Shown: positions 58,441 to 64,000 of the stretch, one piece after another
Layout of the letters: the number at the start of each line of letters is the position of its first letter
Numbering within the stretch: the stretch's first letter is position 1
NCBI RefSeq assembly: GCF_012985465.1
Contig: NZ_JAAQWN010000002.1
Coordinates: forward strand, 124,001-188,000
Length of the DNA: 64,000 nt
Direction: 5' to 3'
Source: Pseudomonas sp. WS 5079
Lineage (GTDB): Bacteria > Pseudomonadota > Gammaproteobacteria > Pseudomonadales > Pseudomonadaceae
Translations under genes and position numbers: made by a program
Notes under the pieces: model-generated
The model's input: the letters and a program-made list of their open reading frames with translations, nothing else
The model's database searches: none
What the model was told of the DNA's origin: nothing

Positions 58441-60263
58441 TTGAGTGTCTCCAGGGCAGAGGTAAAGGCGCTGGCGCCCTGCTCTGCGGAGCTTGCGGCC
58501 AGGCGCATAAATGCAAACAGCTCGCGACCGGCCCCCACGTTATTGTCCAACAGGCCCGTGGCAGGCGCGCGCGCTGCAAATTCTTCGGCGTCCACCTTAA
58601 GCTCCAGGGTGCCTTTGACGCCATCGACGCGAATGATATCGCCATCCTTGACCCGCGCCAGCGCGCCACCGCGCTGGGCTTCGGGGCTGACGTGAATCGC
58701 GGCGGGGATTTTACCCGAGGCGCCAGACATACGCCCGTCTGTCACCAATGCGACTTTGAAACCTCGGTCCTGGAGCACGCCGAGGAACGGCGTCATCTTG
58801 TGCAATTCCGGCATGCCATTAGAGCGCGGGCCCTGGAAGCGCATCACCGCGACAAAATCCTTCTCCAACTGGCCGGCCTTGAACGCATCGGCCAGGTCCT
58901 GCTGGTCCTGGAACACCACGGCTGGCGCTTCGACGATTTGATGTTCGAGGGCCACCGCCGAGACTTTCATCACCCCACGGCCGAGGTTGCCTTCCATCAC
59001 CCGCAAGCCGCCCTCCGGGGAGAAGGCCCGGGCTACCGGGCGCAGGATGCTTTCGTCGAGGCTTTCGATCGGGCCTTCGCGCCAGATCAGTTCGCCGTCC
59101 ACCAGGAACGGTTCGCGGGTGTAGCGGCTCAAGCCATGGCCGGCGACGGTGTTGACGTCTTCGTGGAGCAGGCCGGCTTCCAGCAGCTCGCGGATCAGGA
59201 ACGACATGCCGCCCGCCGCCTGGAAGTGGTTGATGTCGGCCTTGCCGTTCGGGTAGACGTGGGACAGGGTCGGCACCACTTCCGAGAGGTCGGCCATGTC
59301 CTGCCAGGTGAGGATGATGCCCGCCGCCATGGCGATAGCCGGCATATGCAGGGTGTGGTTGGTCGAGCCGCCGGTGGCGTTGAGGGCGACGATGGAGTTG
59401 ACCAGGGATTTTTCGTCGACGATCTCGCCAATCGGCGTGAAGTTGCCGTTGGCCTTGGTCAGGCGCGTGACCTGGTGCGCGGCCTCGCGGGTCAGCGCAT
59501 CACGCAGCGGTGTGTACGGGTTGACGAACGAGGCGCCCGGCAAGTGCAGGCCCATCACTTCCATCAGCAACTGGTTGGTATTGGCGGTGCCGTAGAAGGT
59601 GCAGGTGCCGGGGCTGTGGTAGGACTTCATCTCCGATTCCAGCAGCTCTTCGCGGCTGGCCTTGCCTTCGGCATAGCGCTGGCGCACATCGGCCTTTTGC
59701 TTGTTGGAAATGCCCGACGGCATCGGCCCACCGGGCACGAAGATCATCGGCAGGTGGCCATAGCGCAGGGCCCCCATCATCAGGCCGGGGACGATCTTGT
59801 CGCAGATCCCCAGCATCAGCGCGGCGTCGAACATGTTGTGGGACAGCGCTACCGCCGTGGACATGGCAATCACTTCGCGGCTCAGCAGGCTCAGCTCCAT
59901 GCCCGGCTCGCCCTGGGTCACGCCGTCGCACATGGCCGGGGTGCCGCCGGCGAACTGGCCAACCGAGCCGACTTCGCGCAGGGCTTTTTTGATCTGTTCC
60001 GGGAAATGTTCGTACGGCTGGTGCGCCGAGAGCATGTCGTTATATGACGAAACAATTGCCACGTTGGCGGCATTCATCATGCGCAGGCTGTTTTTGTCTT
60101 CAGTGCCGCAGCCGGCCACGCCGTGGGCAAAGTTGGCGCATTGCAGCTTGCCGCGCATCGGCCCGTCGCTGGCCGCGCCGCGAATCAGCGCAAGGTACGC
60201 CTCACGGGTTGCCCGGCTGCGGGCGATAAGGCGTTCGGTGACCTCAAGTACGCGGGGATGCAT
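58437..60263 (-). CDS. edd: 6-phosphogluconate dehydratase
   Basis: Entner-Doudoroff enzyme, [4Fe-4S] dehydratase of 608 aa. IlvD/Edd family segments [40 protein letters not shown] and [20 protein letters not shown] contain the cluster cysteines. Converts 6-phosphogluconate to KDG-6-phosphate; eda and zwf are not in the window. First gene of the edd-glk transcript, divergent from gap with HexR boxes between. Confidence 0.97.
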   Translation of the reverse strand: MHPRVLEVTERLIARSRATREAYLALIRGAASDGPMRGKLQCANFAHGVAGCGTEDKNSLRMMNAANVAIVSSYNDMLSAHQPYEHFPEQIKKALREVGSVGQFAGGTPAMCDGVTQGEPGMELSLLSREVIAMSTAVALSHNMFDAALMLGICDKIVPGLMMGALRYGHLPMIFVPGGPMPSGISNKQKADVRQRYAEGKASREELLESEMKSYHSPGTCTFYGTANTNQLLMEVMGLHLPGASFVNPYTPLRDALTREAAHQVTRLTKANGNFTPIGEIVDEKSLVNSIVALNATGGSTNHTLHMPAIAMAAGIILTWQDMADLSEVVPTLSHVYPNGKADINHFQAAGGMSFLIRELLEAGLLHEDVNTVAGHGLSRYTREPFLVDGELIWREGPIESLDESILRPVARAFSPEGGLRVMEGNLGRGVMKVSAVALEHQIVEAPAVVFQDQQDLADAFKAGQLEKDFVAVMRFQGPRSNGMPELHKMTPFLGVLQDRGFKVALVTDGRMSGASGKIPAAIHVSPEAQRGGALARVKDGDIIRVDGVKGTLELKVDAEEFAARAPATGLLDNNVGAGRELFAFMRLAASSAEQGASAFTSALETLK

Positions 60264-60383
60264 GTGTAGAACTCCAGGCTAACGGATGTGGCGACCTGAG
60301 TGTCTATGCTGGTCAAAAGCCCGCCGCGAAGAGGTTGGCAGGGAGTTACTTGACCAATCGGACCAGTTGATTCAGGTCACTCG

Positions 60384-60398
60384 TTGTAGATTGAACAA
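60384..60398. promoter_or_regulatory. HexR operator, edd-proximal
   Basis: TTGTAGATTGAACAA = TTGT-N7-ACAA, the HexR consensus. HexR releases on binding KDPG and controls edd, gap and zwf in Pseudomonas. Confidence 0.85.
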
Positions 60399-60445
60399 AA
60401 TATTGCCACTAAAAAGGCTTGTTTTCTATTTTTATGCGAATAATC

Positions 60446-60460
60446 TTGTAATTCTTACAA
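60446..60460. promoter_or_regulatory. HexR operator, gap-proximal
   Basis: TTGTAATTCTTACAA = TTGT-N7-ACAA, a perfect second site 24 bp before the gap ATG. Confidence 0.85.
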
Positions 60461-60484
60461 CAAATCGACGACAGGCGCTTTCAA

Positions 60485-61486
60485 ATGACTCTTCGAATTG
60501 CAATCAATGGTTTTGGCCGCATTGGCCGCAACGTCCTGCGCGCACTTTATACCCAAGGCTACCGTCAGGATTTGCAGATCGTCGCCATCAATGACCTGGG
60601 CGACAGTTCGATCAATGCCCACCTGCTTAAATATGACACCGTCCATGGCACTTTCGATGCAGAGGTCGCTCACGATCAGGAAAGCCTGACCGTCAATGGC
60701 GACCGGATTGCCGTGAGTGCCATTCGCAACCCCGCCGACCTGCCGTGGGCTGCACACAAGATCGACGTGGTGTTCGAATGCACCGGCCTGTTCACCGACC
60801 GTGACAAGGCCGCCGCCCATATTAGCGCCGGCGCGCGCAAGGTGATCATCTCGGCCCCGGCCAAGGGCGCGGATGCCACCGTGGTCTACGGGGTCAACCA
60901 TGACATTTTGCGCCAATCCCACCAGATCATCTCCAACGCCTCCTGCACCACCAACTGCCTGGCGCCGGTGGCCCAGGTGCTGCATCGCGAGCTGGGTATC
61001 GAAAGCGGCCTGATGACCACCATCCATGCCTACACCAACGACCAGAACCTGACCGACGTCTACCACACCGACCCGTACCGCGCCCGTTCGGCCACGCAGA
61101 ACATGATCCCGAGCAAGACCGGCGCTGCCGAAGCGGTGGGCCTGGTGCTGCCGGAACTGGCAGGCAAGCTGACCGGCATGGCGGTGCGGGTGCCGGTGAT
61201 CAACGTGTCGCTGGTGGACCTGACCGTGCAACTGAAAAAAGAAGCCACGGCCGATGAGGTCAACGCGCTGCTCAAAGAAGCCAGCCAGCACTCGAAAATC
61301 CTCGGCTACAACACCCTGCCGCTGGTTTCCAGCGACTTCAACCATAACCCGCTGTCGTCGATCTTCGACGCCAACCACACCAAGTCCAGCGGCAAGCTGC
61401 TCAAGGTATTGGCCTGGTACGACAACGAATGGGGCTTCTCCAACCGTATGCTGGATAACTGCCTGGCGCTGTGTAACGCCGAGTAA
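60485..61486 (+). CDS. gap: Glyceraldehyde-3-phosphate dehydrogenase
   Basis: A 333-aa GAPDH, converting glyceraldehyde-3-phosphate to 1,3-bisphosphoglycerate with NAD(P). Rossmann motif [16 protein letters not shown], catalytic Cys in [13 protein letters not shown], and the C-terminal [16 protein letters not shown]. It is the glucose-pathway paralogue, divergently controlled with edd by HexR. Confidence 0.97.
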   Translation: MTLRIAINGFGRIGRNVLRALYTQGYRQDLQIVAINDLGDSSINAHLLKYDTVHGTFDAEVAHDQESLTVNGDRIAVSAIRNPADLPWAAHKIDVVFECTGLFTDRDKAAAHISAGARKVIISAPAKGADATVVYGVNHDILRQSHQIISNASCTTNCLAPVAQVLHRELGIESGLMTTIHAYTNDQNLTDVYHTDPYRARSATQNMIPSKTGAAEAVGLVLPELAGKLTGMAVRVPVINVSLVDLTVQLKKEATADEVNALLKEASQHSKILGYNTLPLVSSDFNHNPLSSIFDANHTKSSGKLLKVLAWYDNEWGFSNRMLDNCLALCNAE

Positions 61487-61493
61487 CCCCCCC

Positions 61494-61596
61494 TGTGGGA
61501 GCGGGCTTGTGTGGGAGCTGGCTTGCCTGCGATGCAGACGGCGCGGTGTATCTGCCGCCACCCAGTGATGCAATCGCAGGCAAGCCAGCTCCCACA
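61494..61596. repeat. REPIN preceded by a truncated REP arm (same junction as 53049/53050)
   Basis: TGTGGGAGCGGGCTTG (61494-61509) is directly followed by a complete REPIN of another sub-type (left TGTGGGAGCTGGCTTGCCTG.. from 61510, right ..CAGGCAAGCCAGCTCCCACA to 61596). No outer right arm is left. Confidence 0.82.
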
Positions 61597-61642
61597 GGGA
61601 TTCGTGCAAGCTCATACATTCGCCACTTGCCATTTGCGCTGA

Positions 61643-61657
61643 TGATAAGCATTATCA
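61643..61657 (+). promoter_or_regulatory. Fur box upstream of the sigma factor gene
   Basis: TGATAAGCATTATCA matches the 15-bp TGATAAT-N-ATTATCA Fur consensus at 14 of 15 positions, 28 bp before the sigma-factor start. Iron-replete repression is inferred. Confidence 0.88.
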
Positions 61658-61684
61658 TTAACTGCCAATCGGTCCGGTATCACT

Positions 61685-62203
61685 GTGAGCCTATCTCGCT
61701 TCAATCAAGTCTTCCTCACCCAACGGGTGGTGCTACTGCGCACCTTGCAGCGGATGGTGAATAACCACAGCACCGCCGAGGACCTGTTGCAGGAAACCTA
61801 CCTGCGCGTCACACGGGCCCTCAGCGAACGACCGATTGATCACCTCGAGCCTTTCGTGTTCCAGACCGCGCGCAACCTGGCCCTGGATCATCTGCGCTCG
61901 CGTCGGATCCAGTCCCGCACCTTGCAGGAAGATGTCCCGATGGATGTCCTGCAAAGCGTCGCCTCGCCAGTCACCACGCCCGAAGACGCCGCCCACGCCG
62001 AGCAACTGCTGGAGCACCTGAGCGTCAGCCTCGGGCAGTTGAGCGCTCGCCAGCAGCAGATCTTTATCCTCAGCCGCCTGCACGGTTGCAGCTACCAGGA
62101 GATTGCCGACCAGTTGCAGGTGTCCTTGAGCACCGTGCAAAAGGAACTGAAATTGATCATGGCCATCTGCATAGGTGTGGCCGAACGGCTCGATCACCCT
62201 TAA
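61685..62203 (+). CDS. FecI/HasI-type ECF sigma factor
   Basis: A 172-aa ECF sigma factor for iron-uptake cell-surface signalling. Region 2 (TAEDLLQETYLRVTRALSER, ARNLALDHLRSRRIQSR) and region 4 (QQQIFILSRLHGCSYQEIAD, VSLSTVQKELKLIMAICIGV). GTG start with weak ribosome site. Fur-controlled and followed by its anti-sigma gene. Confidence 0.92.
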   Translation: MSLSRFNQVFLTQRVVLLRTLQRMVNNHSTAEDLLQETYLRVTRALSERPIDHLEPFVFQTARNLALDHLRSRRIQSRTLQEDVPMDVLQSVASPVTTPEDAAHAEQLLEHLSVSLGQLSARQQQIFILSRLHGCSYQEIADQLQVSLSTVQKELKLIMAICIGVAERLDHP

Positions 62204-62277
62204 GCTTTGTCGGGACAAGCCGACAGCAATGTCACAAAAGCTATTGAATAAAACGTGGCGAAGACCCGAGGAACACC

Positions 62278-63246
62278 GTGACGGACCCGAACAAACTGCA
62301 CCCCCATGAGCTGGCTCATGAGGTGTTGCAACATGCGGCCATGGACCAAGCCCTCGACTGGCTGATCGCTTTGCAGTGCCCGCAGCCTGGCCAGCAAGCC
62401 GAGTTCCAGGCCTGGCTGGATGCCGACCCGAGTCACGCCCAAGCCTTCGCCAAAGCCCAGGCCGCCTGGGGCGGTGCGCCGGTACACAGCGCCGCCGTGG
62501 CCCTGAATGCGCCGCGCAAGCCCAGCGCCTGGCGGCGCATCAAGCCGCACTGGAAGCCCTTGGCCACGGCGGCGGTGTTGCTGCTGGGGCTGTTCAGCTT
62601 CAGCAACCTGCCGGTGCGCCTGCAGGCCGATCATTTGACCGTGGTCGGTGAGCGCCAGCGCCTGCAACTGGATGACGGCTCCAAGGTGCTGCTCAACACC
62701 AACTCGGCGTTTTCCAGCACCATCGACGAGCATCAGCGCATCGCCCGCCTGTATCAGGGCGAGGCGTTTTTCGAAGTCGCGGCCAACCGTGGCCTGCCCC
62801 TGCAGATCGACGCCGGCCCGGTGCGCGCCAGCGTCAGCGATACGGCGTTTGCCGTGCGCTATCTCAACGGTGAGGCGCAGGTGCAGGTACAACGCGGGGA
62901 TGTCGACCTGAGCACCACCTTCGGCAACAACCGGGTGCGCCTGAGTGCCGGCGAGAGCATTCGCGTCGGCCCCAAGGGTTTCGGCCAACCGGCCAAGCTC
63001 GATGCCACCAAGGAACTGGCGTGGGTCCAGGGCCGGCTGGTCTTTGAAAACTGCCCGATGAGCGAGGTGCTGGCAGAGCTGCGGCGCTATTACCCGGGCT
63101 GGATCGTCAATACTAACGAGCAACTGGCCAGCGTCGCCGTGACCGGTAATTACCGTCTGGACCAACCGCTGGACGTGGTGCGTTCCCTGGCCCACATTAC
63201 CTCGGCCAAACTCTCGGAGTTCCCTGCGCTAGTGATTCTCAACTGA
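62278..63246 (+). CDS. FecR/HasS-type anti-sigma regulator
   Basis: A 322-aa protein of FecR type: N-terminal DUF4880 cytoplasmic domain (ALDWLIALQCPQPGQQAEFQ, WLDADPSHAQAFAKAQAAW), one membrane helix (about 95-112) and a periplasmic FecR domain (RQRLQLDDGSKVLLNTNSAF, YQGEAFFEVAANRGLPLQID). GTG start with GAGGA 6 nt upstream. It receives the signal from the adjacent receptor. Confidence 0.93.
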   Translation: MTDPNKLHPHELAHEVLQHAAMDQALDWLIALQCPQPGQQAEFQAWLDADPSHAQAFAKAQAAWGGAPVHSAAVALNAPRKPSAWRRIKPHWKPLATAAVLLLGLFSFSNLPVRLQADHLTVVGERQRLQLDDGSKVLLNTNSAFSSTIDEHQRIARLYQGEAFFEVAANRGLPLQIDAGPVRASVSDTAFAVRYLNGEAQVQVQRGDVDLSTTFGNNRVRLSAGESIRVGPKGFGQPAKLDATKELAWVQGRLVFENCPMSEVLAELRRYYPGWIVNTNEQLASVAVTGNYRLDQPLDVVRSLAHITSAKLSEFPALVILN

Positions 63247-63361
63247 GAATAATTATTTTTACTCGATAGCCACCGCTGGTACGTCTCGTCTTAGCCAATG
63301 CAACTGATTCCTATTTGATTCAGGCTCGCAACTATAAGACTCGTCCCTCGGAGCGCTCTCG

Positions 63362-64000
63362 ATGTCCTCTCGTTTCAACCGCCGGTCCTCTTCGCCTACG
63401 CTGTGCCTGCTGACGGCCGCCATCCTGCTGGCGGGCAGCCCGGTCCTCACGGCCACTGCCGCCGAACCCGCGGCGCGCAGCCACGCCAACTACACCTTCA
63501 GCATTGAGCAGCAATCCCTGGTCTCGGCACTCAACGCCTTTACCGCCGTCACCGGCTGGCAGATCGGCCTGCCCGCCGAACTGGGCCAAGGGGTTTCCTC
63601 CCCTGGCGTGCGCGGCTCGCTGACCCCGGAAAAAGCCCTGGACCGGCTGTTGGTGGGGACCAACCTGAACTACCGCAAACTGGGCAATAACAACATCGTC
63701 CTGGAAAAGCGCACGGCGGGTAGCGCTCTCACCCTGCAACAAATGACCATCAGCGCCACCCGTACGGAACAGGCGGTCGATAGCGTGCCCAGCACCGTCA
63801 GCGTGCATGAACGCGAGGAGCTGGACCGCCAGAACGTCAACACCATCCGCGAACTGGTGCGCTACGAACCGGGCGTCTCGGTCGGTGGCGCCGGCACCCG
63901 CTCCGGTAATTCCGGCTACAACATTCGCGGCATCGACGGCGACCGCATCCTCACCCAGGTGGACGGTGTAGAGGTGCCGGACAACTTCTTCAACGGCCCG
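63362..64000 (+). CDS. TonB-dependent heme/hemoglobin receptor, HasR-like, C-terminus beyond window
   Basis: Signal peptide, then an N-terminal STN signalling domain (YTFSIEQQSLVSALNAFTAV, GSLTPEKALDRLLVGTNLNY) and the start of the TonB plug (TISATRTEQAVDSVPSTVSV, YNIRGIDGDRILTQVDGVEV). The plug motif and STN domain fit the hemoglobin/transferrin/lactoferrin receptor family, and the fecI-fecR gene order fits HasISR. The barrel is outside the window, so the ligand is inferred. GGAG upstream of the ATG. Confidence 0.85.
   Translation, partial: MSSRFNRRSSSPTLCLLTAAILLAGSPVLTATAAEPAARSHANYTFSIEQQSLVSALNAFTAVTGWQIGLPAELGQGVSSPGVRGSLTPEKALDRLLVGTNLNYRKLGNNNIVLEKRTAGSALTLQQMTISATRTEQAVDSVPSTVSVHEREELDRQNVNTIRELVRYEPGVSVGGAGTRSGNSGYNIRGIDGDRILTQVDGVEVPDNFFNGP

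Noticed and set aside
58371..60047. 558-codon open frame opposite edd
   Set aside because: Shadow of edd, with composition of a reverse-complement artefact.

Overview
The window is a GC-rich chromosomal segment of a Pseudomonas of the P. fluorescens group. The protein sequences are typical of the genus: OprL-type Pal, MvaT, SlyX, an OprD porin, a PctA-like chemoreceptor and the GtrS/GltR-glk-edd-gap glucose locus. The spacers carry about ten REPIN-type inverted repeats built on TGTGGGAGCGGGCTTGC-like arms, which are characteristic of this group. Nearly all of it is core or conserved accessory genome. I see no prophage, transposase, integron, CRISPR array, rRNA or tRNA gene.

Layout. 1-7600 (minus strand): Tol-Pal envelope operon (ybgC-tolQ-tolR-tolA-tolB-pal-cpoB), preceded by ruvC-ruvA-ruvB. 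7759-13655: yebC (pmpR), aspS, an FmdB-type zinc ribbon, a ribbon-helix-helix protein, dps, a membrane-anchored cold-shock-domain protein, slyX and a HIT protein. 14383-15678: OprD-family porin. 15855-26997: mscS, yajQ, panE, a hybrid-free sensor kinase, PduO-type cobalamin adenosyltransferase, a Nudix/ThiE-like fusion, argJ, secA and a DciA-like gene. 27126-34112: HerA-like ATPase, amino-acid-type chemoreceptor, a small acidic protein, purU, mvaT and sbcB.

34324-40991 is the least understood part: six tightly coupled plus-strand genes (RDD, SpoIIM-like, DUF4129, DUF4350, MoxR AAA+ ATPase, DUF58) that look like one membrane-associated chaperone or assembly system. 41005-46451: PilZ protein, lipoprotein, pyruvate kinase, ferredoxin reductase and class I fumarase. 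46673-51362: a DctB/MifS-DctD/MifR sigma-54 two-component system followed by a dicarboxylate (alpha-ketoglutarate-type) MHS transporter, with a -24/-12 promoter, two helically phased upstream palindromes and a Crc/Hfq-type CA motif in between. 51426-55062: a COG4705 membrane protein, a flavin-reductase-like protein, two small proteins and an AraC regulator with mirrored operators.

55182-61486 is the glucose catabolism locus: gtrS, gltR, glk and edd on the minus strand, gap divergent on the plus strand, with two perfect HexR boxes in the divergent promoter region. 61643-64000 (edge): a Fur box, a FecI-type sigma factor, a FecR-type anti-sigma factor and the start of a HasR-like TonB receptor, a cell-surface signalling system for heme or iron.

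The best candidates for new biology are the six-gene MoxR/DUF58 locus, the nested REPINs that share one junction, the membrane-tethered cold-shock protein and the fully readable sigma-54 control region of the transporter. P. aeruginosa gene-order comparisons (PA numbers) are from memory and were not searched.
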